From NCBI GenBank assembly GCA_965237775.1, contig OZ250155.1, positions 1,736,001 to 1,800,000 on the forward strand: DNA of 64,000 nucleotides, given 5' to 3'. Each line of letters begins with the position of its first letter. Position 1 is the stretch's first letter. This stretch comes from CATOSP01 sp965237775. GTDB lineage: Bacteria > Chloroflexota > Dehalococcoidia > Lucifugimonadales > UBA3495. Shown here piece by piece: positions 8,306-17,469 of the stretch. Both the position numbers and the translations under genes were made by a program. Under the pieces are notes generated by a model. That model made no database searches, was not told where the DNA came from, and saw nothing but the letters and a program-made list of their open reading frames with translations.

Positions 8306-9427
8306 ATGACCACGATGAAGACCGGCGAATTGGACAATCTACAGGCCGAGTCCCGCCCAGAGGATTCAGAAACCGCCGTAGTGTTTCGAGGGGACGGCGA
8401 GCCCGCGTCCCCTGGCTCGCTCCTGAGCCGGTTGGCCGAAGTGGAAGCGGAATCGGGTTTCGACGTTGACTCCTACTCCCTCGGTGGAAGTGTGGCAAAG
8501 TTGGAAGAGTATTTCGCTGAAGCCCTTGGAAAGGAAGCGGCAATATTCATGCCTACTGGCGCCCTTGCCAACCACCTGGCGATTCGGGCCCTGTGCGGCG
8601 GTAGACGCAGAGCGATTGTCCAGGAGCAGAGCCATCTTTACCAAGACTCGGGAGACTGCGTTACGCAACTAAGCGGTATCAACCTCGTTCCCCTGGGCAA
8701 AGGAAGCCGCTGCTTCGATTTTGAAGAGTTGAAAGGGGCGGTCAATGAGTCCACCGCGGGCCGGGTGCTGACGCCAATCGGGGCGATGATGATTGAGAGC
8801 CCAGTGCGGCGGCAACAGGGGCAGGTTGTGACTTTTCAAGAAATGAAAGAAATGACGGAATACTGCCGCGCCAACGGCATTCACACTCACCTGGACGGGG
8901 CCAGGTTATACATGATGTCCGCAGCGTCCGGGACCGCGCCCCAGGAGTACGCTGCTTTGTTCGACACGGTATACGTCTCTCTATACAAGTATTTCGGCGC
9001 GCCATTCGGGGCTATCTTGGCGGGTGATTCCAAGTGGACAGATGGGATGTATCATACTCGCCGCATGTTTGGCGGCGGGTTGTCACACGCCTATTTCGCC
9101 GCGGCCGTCGCCCTGCAAGGCGCGCAAGGCTTCGAGGCGCGTTTCAACCAGGCGATGGCTAAGGGGCGGCAACTATTCGACTCGTTGAACGCTCTGGATC
9201 GCATTCGAATCACAGAGTTTGAGCACGGCTCCAACATCTTCCCAATGACGCTTGACGACGCCCTTGACCATCAGGCAATAGTCAACTGTCTACGTGAGCG
9301 TGACATTTTCGTCTACGCTTCTGAAGCGGGCGGCTCCATCTCGAGTCTTAGCGTGAACACCACCATTCTAAGGCAACCCAACGACAGGATTCTGACCGCC
9401 TTTAAAGCCGCCTTGGATGGTTCATAG
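8306..9427 (+). CDS. Threonine aldolase-like PLP-dependent beta-eliminating lyase
   Basis: 373 residues of the fold-type I threonine aldolase/beta-eliminating lyase family, which cleaves beta-hydroxy amino acids such as (allo-)threonine to glycine plus an aldehyde. Seen: FMPTGALANHLAIR, QEQSHLY, the cofactor-binding Asp in HTHLDGAR (about 197), and the predicted Schiff-base lysine in SLYKYFGAPFGAI (about 228). The ATG follows GGAGGCGCGGC. About 30 residues at the N-terminus precede the conserved part. The exact amino-acid substrate is unproven. Confidence 0.82.
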   Translation: MTTMKTGELDNLQAESRPEDSETAVVFRGDGEPASPGSLLSRLAEVEAESGFDVDSYSLGGSVAKLEEYFAEALGKEAAIFMPTGALANHLAIRALCGGRRRAIVQEQSHLYQDSGDCVTQLSGINLVPLGKGSRCFDFEELKGAVNESTAGRVLTPIGAMMIESPVRRQQGQVVTFQEMKEMTEYCRANGIHTHLDGARLYMMSAASGTAPQEYAALFDTVYVSLYKYFGAPFGAILAGDSKWTDGMYHTRRMFGGGLSHAYFAAAVALQGAQGFEARFNQAMAKGRQLFDSLNALDRIRITEFEHGSNIFPMTLDDALDHQAIVNCLRERDIFVYASEAGGSISSLSVNTTILRQPNDRILTAFKAALDGS

Positions 9428-9465
9428 ACGTCTGGATTTCCGTTAGCCACATATAGGGATTGTGC

Positions 9466-9471
9466 TAAAAT
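9466..9471 (+). promoter_or_regulatory. Extended -10 promoter element for tRNA-Leu
   Basis: TGC followed by TAAAAT (9466-9471) lies 13 bp before the tRNA. The -35 position holds only a weak TTAGCC. Confidence 0.45.
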
Positions 9472-9483
9472 GTGTCTCCGGCC

Positions 9484-9568
9484 GGGGAAGTGTCGGAACT
9501 GGTAGACGAGCATGATTTAGGATCATGTGCTGAAAGGCGTGGGAGTTCGAGTCTCCCCTTCCCCACCA
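9484..9568 (+). tRNA. tRNA-Leu (anticodon TAG), CCA encoded
   Basis: Acceptor stem GGGGAAG/CTTCCCC; anticodon stem CATGA/TCATG around loop TTTAGGA with anticodon TAG; a long variable arm as expected for a class II tRNA; T arm GGGAG/CTCCC with TTCGAGT; discriminator A and CCA encoded. Confidence 0.95.
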
Positions 9569-9692
9569 CTCTTGGCGGTAGACAGTACCGGGCTATGCCG
9601 CGGCTCCGCTGAACAAGTCACCATACGAGGCCGTCCACAACTCCGGCTGACGGATGTGATCCCCTCGGCAACAGACGCAGCGATGGCGGGCC

Positions 9693-9992
9693 ATGATACC
9701 AGCGGCATATGTTTCCGGGCCGCCGGTTAGCTCACGTTGGTTCTATGACCGGCTTTTCAGACACTGCTTTGACGTGGGCCCCCCGATTACCTTGCGCGTG
9801 TTCATCGCCATAATCATCAACAATCTGTACGAAGCCGAGCTCGAGCGGCTGCGGGAGATGGAAGCTGTGGATGTTAAAAACGCCAATCGGACGTTGATGG
9901 CCGCCAGCTTGCTGGAGCATGGAATCGGGTTGAGTTCCGCAGATGGAGGTAGTTTCATAGTCTGGAGCGGAATGTCTGGAAGACATGGCTAG
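9693..9992 (+). pseudogene. Hypothetical 99-residue frame, possible ion-channel remnant
   Basis: The open frame overlaps the start of the YhaO-like gene by 8 bp. Its middle, FIAIIINNLYEAELERLREME, resembles the end of the last pore helix and following helix of voltage-gated cation channels (Ion_trans family), but the flanking residues do not. No ribosome site is visible at the ATG. It may be a decayed fragment or a chance frame. The other bases from 9569 to 9984 hold nothing else I recognise. Confidence 0.25.
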
Positions 9993-11265
9993 GCTCCGTT
10001 TTGTGCACGCCGCCGACCTGCACTTGGACAGCCCGTTTCAGGGCATTCGCAGCGAAGCGCCCGGTTACGTCGCCGAAACCCTGCACCGCGCTACCTTCGA
10101 TGCCTACGAGAACATCATCGGTCTGTGTCTTGATGAGCGGGTCGACGCCCTTCTGGTGGCCGGCGACGTCTACGACGGGGCCGACCGCAGCCTCCGAGCG
10201 CAGTTGAAGTTCGTCGATGGTCTGGCGCGGCTGGACAAGGCCGGTATCCGGTCCTTTATCTGCCACGGCAACCACGACTCGCTGGACGGATGGGAGGCGA
10301 GGCTGGATTTGCCGGGTGGTTGTGTTCGATTCGGCCCTGAAGTGGAAGCCGAACCGGTGTTCCCCGGTGAGCCGGAACGGGCTGCGGTATACGGAATTAG
10401 TTACCCGCGCCGGGAAGTCCGGGAGAACCTGTCGCTGCGCTTTCGCGGGGCGGCATCCTCAGGCGCTTTCAACATCGGGCTGCTCCACGCAAACGTCGGG
10501 GGCAACCCCAACCACGAGTCCTACGCCCCCTGTACCGTCGCTGACCTCGAAGACGCCGGCATGGACTACTGGGCTTTGGGCCACGTCCATACCCGCCAAA
10601 CTCTCCGCGAGCAGGGGCCGGCCATCGTCTACCCCGGCAATCCTCAGGGCCGCCATCCCAACGAAACGGGCGCGCGGGGCGTCTACCTGGTGGAAGTGGA
10701 CGACTACGGCGCAGTACGGCTGGACTTCCGGGCGGTTGACGTAGTGCGGTGGGAAGCCCTGTCGTTGGACATTTCAGGGCTGGGCGGCGAGCATGAACTG
10801 CTGAACGAAATCAACAGCCTTGCCGACTCCGCCCTCGAAGCAGCCGGTGGGCGTCCGGTAATGGCGCGGCTGGCGCTTACCGGACGGGGGCAGCTGCACC
10901 GGTGGCTCCGCCGCGCCGATACCGCGGCAACTATATTGGAGCAGCTTAACGATCGCTGCGCCAATGCCCATACCTGGCTGTGGTGCGAGCGGTTTCAGGT
11001 AGGCACCGCGTCGCCGGTAGACCGAGAGCAGGCGGCGCGGCGTGAGGATTTCGCCGGCGACCTGGCCCGCCTCGGCGGCGAACTGCGGGAAAACCCCGGC
11101 GCCCTGGCAGAACTGCGGGAGTCGCTGCGGGCATTGTATGTGAACTCCAACGCCGCCCCGTATCTGCGGAACTACTTGCCGTCGGACGAAGAACTCGCGG
11201 AACTGCTGTCCGCCGCCGAGGACGAGTGCCTGGCCTCGCTTGTGAACGAAGAGGACGAAGCGTGA
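9985..11265 (+). CDS. SbcD/YhaO-like DNA repair metallophosphoesterase
   Basis: 426 residues. The N-terminal nuclease domain carries the Mre11/SbcD-type metal motifs ADLHLDSPF, VAGDVYDG, CHGNHDS, LLHANVGG and ALGHVHTRQ, followed by YPGNPQGRHPNE, typical of YhaO. The roughly 190-residue C-terminal part is the variable capping region. YhaO is thought to pair with the SMC-like ATPase YhaN. Here the stop codon overlaps the GTG start of just such a protein (GTGA), indicating translational coupling and a complex. The role in double-strand DNA end processing is inferred from the SbcCD/Mre11-Rad50 family. Confidence 0.85.
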   Translation: MARLRFVHAADLHLDSPFQGIRSEAPGYVAETLHRATFDAYENIIGLCLDERVDALLVAGDVYDGADRSLRAQLKFVDGLARLDKAGIRSFICHGNHDSLDGWEARLDLPGGCVRFGPEVEAEPVFPGEPERAAVYGISYPRREVRENLSLRFRGAASSGAFNIGLLHANVGGNPNHESYAPCTVADLEDAGMDYWALGHVHTRQTLREQGPAIVYPGNPQGRHPNETGARGVYLVEVDDYGAVRLDFRAVDVVRWEALSLDISGLGGEHELLNEINSLADSALEAAGGRPVMARLALTGRGQLHRWLRRADTAATILEQLNDRCANAHTWLWCERFQVGTASPVDREQAARREDFAGDLARLGGELRENPGALAELRESLRALYVNSNAAPYLRNYLPSDEELAELLSAAEDECLASLVNEEDEA

Positions 11266-14200
11266 GGATAGAAGAGCTGTATCTGGACGGCTTCGGCCAC
11301 TTCCACCAGCGGAGCATCGGTCTTGTTTCTGGGCCGGTCACGGTCTTCTACGGCCCCAACGAAGCGGGCAAAAGCACCTTGCTGGCCTTCATCCGGGCGA
11401 TTCTGTTCGGCTTTCCGTCCAGATTCAACAGTCACCACCCGCCGCTGGCGGGGGGGCGGCACGGCGGGCGGATTACGCTGTCCGACAGCGTCGGGGCCAT
11501 TTACGGTGTGGAGAGGTACGCTGGAGCGCGCGGCGGACTGAACGTCGCCACCCCGGAGGGCCCGGCATCCAACGCCGAAGCCGTCTTGCAGCGGCTTACC
11601 GGCAATGCCACCCCCGACCTGTTCCGAAACGTGTTCGCCTTCAGCTTGGATGAACTGCAAGCAGCAGCTTCACTCAACGATTCCAGCGGGACCATATACA
11701 GCGCCGGACAGGGCGCGCCCGGATTGCCGGCGCTGATGAAGTCATTAAGCGACCACAAGGGCCAAATCTACCTGAGCCGGGGCAACAATCAGGAAGTTCC
11801 CAGGCTCCTGAACACACTGAGAGACATTGACGCGCAACTAAGAGTCATCGAAGGCAACGCCGTCCGTTATGGGGCAATCACCGCCCGCAAGTCCGAGATT
11901 GACTCGGCGTTGCAGGCTGGAGATGCCGAGCTTTCGGTTTTGACCGCCCGTCTCCACGAGATCGAGAGCCTTATCGCCGGCTGGGATGACTGGTTGGCGT
12001 TGTCCAACTGCGAAACCCAGCTACAGGATGTGCCCCGGTACGTGGACTTTCCGGAGAATCCCGTTCCGCGATTGGAGAACTTGGAGGCCCAGATACGGCA
12101 GGCCTGCGAAGACCGGGACGAAGCCGCCGAGCAACTACGGCGGGCTGAGGAAGCATCAGAAGTCGACATACCCGGCGAGAATCTGCTGGATGACGCGGGC
12201 AGCATTGAAGCCATCCGCCGCGCCCGCGGCAGCTTCGACAACTCTGTACGCGACCTGCCGGAACGCCGGGCCGAACTGCGGGGAATGGAAGCCGGCTTCG
12301 CCAAAAACCTGGCCGATTTGGGACATGGCTGGGGCGAAACGGAACTGCAATCCTTTGACACTTCGCTGGTAGTCCGCAATCAGTTAGAACGCTGGAAAAA
12401 GCGGACAACCGAAAGCAGCGAACGCGCCAAGCAGGCGCAGTTTCAACTGGACCAGGAACGGCGGACGCTTCTGGACCATGAGTCGGAAACACAGGAAGCG
12501 CGTGAAAAGCTGCCGTCAGAACCACCGCCGCTGGACGCCGCCGCGTTGACGGAACGTCAGGACGGACTGCGCGCCGCAAGAGGGCAGTTGGGCGAGTACG
12601 AGCGGCAACGCCAAAACCACGAAAACCTGCGCGGCCAGCTCAATGCCCTGAGCGCAAGCCGGGAAACGCAAGAAAGGGCTTCTGGGCGGCCCAACGTCCC
12701 GCTGCTCATTCTGATGGGACTGGCCGGGGTAGTCCTCATCATAGCTGGGCTAATGGTTGGCGGGAGAGCGTTGCCGTTGGGTATCGCCGGCGGGTTGGTC
12801 TTGCTGGCCGCGGCCGCCGGCCTCTGGTATATGGGAAGGCCATCGCCATCCGCTCCCCCGTCGCCAATGGCATCCGCGCTTGGCCGTCAGAATGCCGAGA
12901 CGGAGACGGCAGAGGAGACAGCCCGCCTTTCGCTGCTGGAATCGGCGGCGGCTCTGGGCCTTGACGGACAGCCCACCACGGCCGCGCTGGAGTCGGCGGA
13001 CGCGCACTTGGAATCGGCCCGAAACGCGCTGGATGCCTGGAACGCCGCCAACGCGCGGGTCGAAGAATCGGCCCGGTGGGAGAAGTTACAAAAACAGCGT
13101 CTCGAAGAAGCCGTTAGAGAGCAAGAAGCGGCTAAGGTGTCCGCACAGGAGGCGCAACAGGAATGGCGGCAATGGCTCCGGGAGCGTGAGCTGGATGAGA
13201 CTTTAACGGTGGACACAATGACCACGTTTCTGGCCCGCGTCGAGGCGGCCCGCACCTCTCTGGCGGAGGCCAGCCGGATGCGTGACCGCGTGGCGGCTAT
13301 CGAGCATGACATCGAAGAGTTCCGCGAGCAGGTGGAGCCGCTGTCCATTAACCACGGCATCCCGCTGGATCCTGAAGACCGCCGCCAACTGGCGGACGCG
13401 GCCGACGGCCTCATCAAGAGGTTGGAAGAAGCCCGGGACTGTCACGCCATCCGTCAGCGCGCCAAAGAGCAGAAGGAAGAAATCCAAAGGCTGCTGGACC
13501 GGCAGGAGCAGCGATTGCAGTTGGTGGAGCAAGAACTCGCTGCCCTGCTGGGGGTGGGCGGTGCGGATGACCCCGAAGTGTTCCGCCTGAGAGCGCGCCA
13601 GCACGAGGAACGGTTGAATCTGGAACGGGAGCGAGGGGAACGTATCCGCAGCCTCGAGCGTCTTAGCGGCCCCGGCGACCGTTTGGACGCTTTTCGTGAG
13701 TCGCTGGCGGCTTCCGACCGAAACGGGCTCGACCAGGAATCGGGCCACCTGTCGGAGCGGCTCGCGGAGGTGGACTCACGCCGCAACTCCCAGCGGGAAG
13801 AGCGGGGCGGCATCGACAACGAGTTGGCCCAACTGATGGGCGAGGAGGAATCTTCCCGCTTGCGCATCCACCGCAATACGCTGCTGGAACAACTACAAGA
13901 ACACGCCCGCGAGTGGTCACGGCTTACCCTGGCCGAGGCGCTGCTGGAAAAGACGCGTCAGAAATTCGAGCGGGAGCGCCAGCCCAGCGTCATCCAGCAC
14001 GCCCAGGGATACTTTTCCAACATCACCGGCCAGCGGTATAGCCGGCTATACGCGCCCATTGGTGAGCAGTCGATAACTGTGACGGACTTCACCGGCGCCA
14101 GCAAGCAGCCCGCTGAACTGAGTCGCGGCACTCGCGAGCAACTCTATCTGGCGCTGCGGTTTGGCCTGATCCGGGAGTTCGGCGACCACTCCGAGCGTCT

Positions 14201-14384
14201 GCCGGTCGTCGTCGACGAGGCGTTGGTCAATTTCGACCCCGGGCGTGCTCGCTTGGCCGCCGAATCGTTTGCCAAGCTTTCCCAGACCAACCAGGTACTG
14301 GTCTTTACCTGCCATCCAGCCACCGCGGACATGTTCGCCGAAGCCGCCGGAGCGCAGGTAGTGGACATCAGCCTGGGCAGTTAG
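11262..14384 (+). CDS. YhaN-like SMC/Rad50-type AAA ATPase with central membrane segments
   Basis: 1040 residues. Walker A GPNEAGKST at 31-39 near the N-terminus; long alpha-helical, Glu/Arg/Gln-rich coiled-coil arms; two adjacent hydrophobic spans around residues 480-530; ABC-type signature ELSRGTREQLYLALRFG and Walker B LPVVVDEALVNFDP at the C-terminal end. This is the YhaN layout, in which a hydrophobic pair replaces the Rad50 zinc hook. The GTG at 11262 was chosen over an upstream in-frame ATG because it forms the GTGA overlap with the yhaO-like stop, has GAGG upstream, and begins with RIEELYLDGFGHF as in homologues. Probable ATPase partner of the preceding nuclease, possibly membrane-tethered. 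Confidence 0.85.
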   Translation: MRIEELYLDGFGHFHQRSIGLVSGPVTVFYGPNEAGKSTLLAFIRAILFGFPSRFNSHHPPLAGGRHGGRITLSDSVGAIYGVERYAGARGGLNVATPEGPASNAEAVLQRLTGNATPDLFRNVFAFSLDELQAAASLNDSSGTIYSAGQGAPGLPALMKSLSDHKGQIYLSRGNNQEVPRLLNTLRDIDAQLRVIEGNAVRYGAITARKSEIDSALQAGDAELSVLTARLHEIESLIAGWDDWLALSNCETQLQDVPRYVDFPENPVPRLENLEAQIRQACEDRDEAAEQLRRAEEASEVDIPGENLLDDAGSIEAIRRARGSFDNSVRDLPERRAELRGMEAGFAKNLADLGHGWGETELQSFDTSLVVRNQLERWKKRTTESSERAKQAQFQLDQERRTLLDHESETQEAREKLPSEPPPLDAAALTERQDGLRAARGQLGEYERQRQNHENLRGQLNALSASRETQERASGRPNVPLLILMGLAGVVLIIAGLMVGGRALPLGIAGGLVLLAAAAGLWYMGRPSPSAPPSPMASALGRQNAETETAEETARLSLLESAAALGLDGQPTTAALESADAHLESARNALDAWNAANARVEESARWEKLQKQRLEEAVREQEAAKVSAQEAQQEWRQWLRERELDETLTVDTMTTFLARVEAARTSLAEASRMRDRVAAIEHDIEEFREQVEPLSINHGIPLDPEDRRQLADAADGLIKRLEEARDCHAIRQRAKEQKEEIQRLLDRQEQRLQLVEQELAALLGVGGADDPEVFRLRARQHEERLNLERERGERIRSLERLSGPGDRLDAFRESLAASDRNGLDQESGHLSERLAEVDSRRNSQREERGGIDNELAQLMGEEESSRLRIHRNTLLEQLQEHAREWSRLTLAEALLEKTRQKFERERQPSVIQHAQGYFSNITGQRYSRLYAPIGEQSITVTDFTGASKQPAELSRGTREQLYLALRFGLIREFGDHSERLPVVVDEALVNFDPGRARLAAESFAKLSQTNQVLVFTCHPATADMFAEAAGAQVVDISLGS

Positions 14385-14439
14385 ACGGACAAGAGTCTAC
14401 AAGTATCTTCCAGGGCCTTTCGGTTGCCGCCGTCTCCAC

Positions 14440-14530
14440 TCACACTGAGCGAAGTCGAAGGGCCGTCTTCAGTGAAGCGTGTCCTCCGACTCCTCTCCGC
14501 TCAGGATGAGCGGGGGTTGTGCGCAATCGA
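14440..14530. repeat. Dispersed-type intergenic repeat with imperfect inverted halves
   Basis: TGAGCGAAGTCGAAG and a later CTCCGACTCCTCTCCGCTCA are imperfect inverted copies of a motif of the kind often scattered in GC-rich bacterial intergenic regions. No coding potential. Confidence 0.35.
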
Positions 14531-14581
14531 CTATCAACGGTGAACACTGAGAGTGCCTGAAGTAGCCGCCGCTTTGCGTTG

Positions 14582-14610
14582 TTGGCAAGGTTGAGGCATG
14601 TTACCATAAT
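14582..14610 (+). promoter_or_regulatory. Promoter of lepA, probably leaderless
   Basis: TTGGCA (14582-14587), a 17-bp spacer and CATAAT (14605-14610). The lepA ATG begins 7 bp after the -10 box, where transcription would start, and no Shine-Dalgarno sequence precedes it. Confidence 0.6.
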
Positions 14611-14616
14611 ATCCAG

Positions 14617-16464
14617 ATGGACCAATCAACTACTCGCAATTTCTGCATTATTGCCCACATCGACCACGGCAAGTCCACGTTAGCTGACCGTTTCCTTGAA
14701 ATCACCGGCACGGTCAAGCCCCAGGACATGCGGGACCAGTTCCTCGACCAGATGGACCTGGAGCGGGAGAGGGGCATTACGATCAAGGGTAAAGCCGTCA
14801 GCATGGTCCACCGGGCCCCCGACGGTGTCGACTACCGCATCAACCTGATCGACACCCCTGGTCACGTCGACTTCAGCTACGAGGTCTCCAGGGCGCTGGC
14901 CGCCGCGGAAGGCGCGCTACTGGTGGTGGACGCCAGCCAGGGTATCGAGGCTCAAACGATCGCCAACACCTTGCTGGCGATGGAATACGACCTGTTGCTG
15001 ATCCCCGTGGTCAACAAAGTTGACCTCCCCCAGGCCGAACCCCAGCGCGTATCCGCTGAGCTTCAGCAGGTGTTTGGCTTCCGGGAAGACGAAATCCTGT
15101 TCGTCTCCGCCAAAGAAGGGACCGGCGCAGGCGAAGTCCTTGACGAGATAGTAAAACGGGTCCCGCCGCCCTCGGGCGAGGTCAAGTCGTCCCTGAGGGC
15201 ATTGGTGTTCGACTCTTCTTATAACTCGTACAAAGGCATCATCGCCCATATCCGCGTGGAAGACGGGGAGGTGACTTCCGGCCAACGGTTGCAGGTCATG
15301 TCGTCTGGAAGGGTGGCGGAAATCATGGAAGTGGGCACATTCAGTCCCGCTCCCACGCCGGTCCGGTCCCTGGGCACCGGCCAGGTTGGTTACGTGGCTA
15401 CGGGTTTCAAGGACGTCCGCGAGTGCAGCGTCGGAGACACCTTGACCGACGCCGCAGGCCCCGCCAAGGACCCTCTGCCCGGCTACGTTCCCCTGAAGTC
15501 CATGGTATTTGCCGGCTTGTACGCCTCCGACGGTGAGGATTTCACGAGGCTGCGCGCCGCGCTGGAGAAGCTGCAACTCAATGACGCCTCACTGACTATG
15601 GAACCGGAAAGCAGTTCGGCTTTGGGGTTCGGCTTCCGCTGCGGATTCTTGGGGTTGATGCACCTCGACATCGTACAAGAGCGGCTGGAACGGGAATATG
15701 GACTGGACCTAATCGTCACCGCACCTAGCGTCGCTTATCAGGTCTTGACCACCAAGAACGAAACCATCGTGGTTGACAGTCCGGCTAAGCTCCCGCCTCC
15801 AAACGAGACCAGTCAGATAAGGGAGCCCGTGTTGGGCCTGACCATCGTCGTGCCCAACCGGTTTGTCGGCCCCATCATGGAGCTGATGCACACCCGCGGC
15901 GCCGAGTTCAAGAGGATGGAGTACATCCAGGGTCTGGCGCAGCAGCGGGAAGGCCAGCAACGCGACTCCGACCAGGCGCGCGTCGTCATGGAATACAAGA
16001 TGCCCTTGGTCGAGTTGTTGGCCGACTTCTACAATCAGCTGAAGTCGCGGACCCAGGGGTACGCTTCGTTGGACTATTCCCTGGACGGATACGAGGCGGC
16101 TCCCCTCGTGAAGGTGGACATCCTCATCAACCAGCAGCCGGTGGAAGCCCTGTCGATGATCGTTCACCGGGACCGGGCCGCTGCCCACGGCCGGGCCGTT
16201 GCCCAGCGGCTACGTGAGGCGATCCCCCGCCAGCTATTCGAGGTGCCGATACAGGCTGCTATCGGAGGGCGTATCATCGCCCGCGAGACGGTGCGCGCCC
16301 TGCGCAAAGACGTGCTGGCCAAGTGCTACGGCGGCGATATCACCCGCAAGCGCAAGCTGCTGGAGAAGCAAAAAGAGGGCAAACGCAGGTTGAAGATGGT
16401 CGGTAAGGTCGAGATGCCCCAGGAAGCTTTCCTGACCTTGCTCAAGATCGGCAGCGAGGAGTAG
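14617..16464 (+). CDS. lepA: Elongation factor 4 (ribosome back-translocase LepA)
   Basis: 615 residues of the LepA GTPase, which binds ribosomes and acts on stalled or misassembled translation complexes. GTP-binding motifs: AHIDHGKSTLADR (P loop), RGITIKG (switch I), DTPGHVDF and NKVDLP. Family-specific stretches include GFRCGFLGLMHLDIVQERLEREY and the C-terminal KCYGGDITRKRKLLEKQKEGKRRLK. Full length for the family. It starts directly at the predicted transcription start and ends immediately next to the convergent DinB-like gene. Confidence 0.97.
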   Translation: MDQSTTRNFCIIAHIDHGKSTLADRFLEITGTVKPQDMRDQFLDQMDLERERGITIKGKAVSMVHRAPDGVDYRINLIDTPGHVDFSYEVSRALAAAEGALLVVDASQGIEAQTIANTLLAMEYDLLLIPVVNKVDLPQAEPQRVSAELQQVFGFREDEILFVSAKEGTGAGEVLDEIVKRVPPPSGEVKSSLRALVFDSSYNSYKGIIAHIRVEDGEVTSGQRLQVMSSGRVAEIMEVGTFSPAPTPVRSLGTGQVGYVATGFKDVRECSVGDTLTDAAGPAKDPLPGYVPLKSMVFAGLYASDGEDFTRLRAALEKLQLNDASLTMEPESSSALGFGFRCGFLGLMHLDIVQERLEREYGLDLIVTAPSVAYQVLTTKNETIVVDSPAKLPPPNETSQIREPVLGLTIVVPNRFVGPIMELMHTRGAEFKRMEYIQGLAQQREGQQRDSDQARVVMEYKMPLVELLADFYNQLKSRTQGYASLDYSLDGYEAAPLVKVDILINQQPVEALSMIVHRDRAAAHGRAVAQRLREAIPRQLFEVPIQAAIGGRIIARETVRALRKDVLAKCYGGDITRKRKLLEKQKEGKRRLKMVGKVEMPQEAFLTLLKIGSEE

Positions 16465-16956
16465 CTACATCCCCAGGGTGTCCCGAAGCTCCCTGATCTG
16501 AACCAGGTGCTCTCCCCAATGACGGGCAAAAACCCCATCCAACAACGCGGCTGCCGTCCGTTGGTCTTCCCGGTCGTAGCTCCTCAGGTGGGCCAGCGCG
16601 GTTTTCTGGGTTAAGTCCTGGTCGCTGGCGCCCCCCAACGCTGATTCGATTCCGCTGAAAAGCTCGGCGATATCTTCCAGAATGGTTTCGATGTCGTTGA
16701 TCTGACGCTCCGGAGTCACGTTGGTCCCGTCAGCCCAGACTTCGTACTCGGTCAGTTCGCCGGACAGGATACCCTGAAGCACCGTATGGACTCCGCCTGC
16801 CGGGGTGTCGAGTAGATGGTACACAACCTCCCTGACAGACCATACGGACGAGTCGGGTTTCCAATCGAGACAATAGTCCATCCCATCCAGCAGACCCAAC
16901 AGTTCAGATTGGATCCCCCGTGCTAGTTCTAGCTGAGAGTCCCTTTCGGTAGTCAA
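16465..16956 (-). CDS. DinB-like four-helix-bundle protein
   Basis: 163 residues resembling the DinB/YfiT-like superfamily of metal-dependent four-helix bundles; members include thiol transferases and proteins of unknown role. Potential metal ligands are in VVYHLLDTP and the H-x3-H of ARHWGEHLVQI. The TTG start at 16956 follows GGAGAGGTTT. Third gene of a probable galU-DUF2269-dinB-like operon. The stop abuts the lepA stop. Function unknown. Confidence 0.65.
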   Translation of the reverse strand: MTTERDSQLELARGIQSELLGLLDGMDYCLDWKPDSSVWSVREVVYHLLDTPAGGVHTVLQGILSGELTEYEVWADGTNVTPERQINDIETILEDIAELFSGIESALGGASDQDLTQKTALAHLRSYDREDQRTAAALLDGVFARHWGEHLVQIRELRDTLGM

Positions 16957-16983
16957 AACCTCTCCGTTGACCGTACCTGACGA

Positions 16984-17445
16984 CTACGGCCGAATGACCA
17001 TCAGGAACAGAATTATCATCGGTAGCAGGGTGGCGATCCCTCCGAAAATGGCCCACAACCGGCTGGTCCTCCGGTACGCCGGGTCCACGACTCCCCTGGA
17101 CACCCCTTCCCTTGCCAGTTGCAGCATTTTCCGTTCCAGTGGTATCAACACCGCCAGCCAGATGATTGCCGTGACGACAAGCATGACGAAGGATGCGCCC
17201 AGCCAAGGCTCTTGGAACCGATGCCATCCAGTCTGGGATACGATCAGGATTCCCGTCGCCATCAACATGACAAGTCCCGGACCTGTGAAGAAGCAATCAG
17301 ACAGAACAACCAGCCGGGAAGTAACGGCCATGGCTTCCAGGCTACCTGACCGGTCGGCGCGCGTCTTCCAAAAGGCAACCGTTATGAGGTTTCCCAGGTA
17401 CACAACCGCGGCGACCACGTGGATTGCGATTAGGACCCTGAGCAT
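16984..17445 (-). CDS. DUF2269-type integral membrane protein
   Basis: 153 residues with four hydrophobic segments: HVVAAVVYLGNLITVAFW, FFTGPGLVMLMATGILIV, SFVMLVVTAIIWLAVLI and FGGIATLLPMIILFLMVI. The pattern, with early His and Trp residues, fits the DUF2269 family of predicted membrane proteins of unknown function. The ATG follows AAGGAGAAAG, 24 bp after the galU stop. Confidence 0.65.
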   Translation of the reverse strand: MLRVLIAIHVVAAVVYLGNLITVAFWKTRADRSGSLEAMAVTSRLVVLSDCFFTGPGLVMLMATGILIVSQTGWHRFQEPWLGASFVMLVVTAIIWLAVLIPLERKMLQLAREGVSRGVVDPAYRRTSRLWAIFGGIATLLPMIILFLMVIRP

Positions 17446-17469
17446 CTTTCTCCTTGCGAATGGCGGCGG

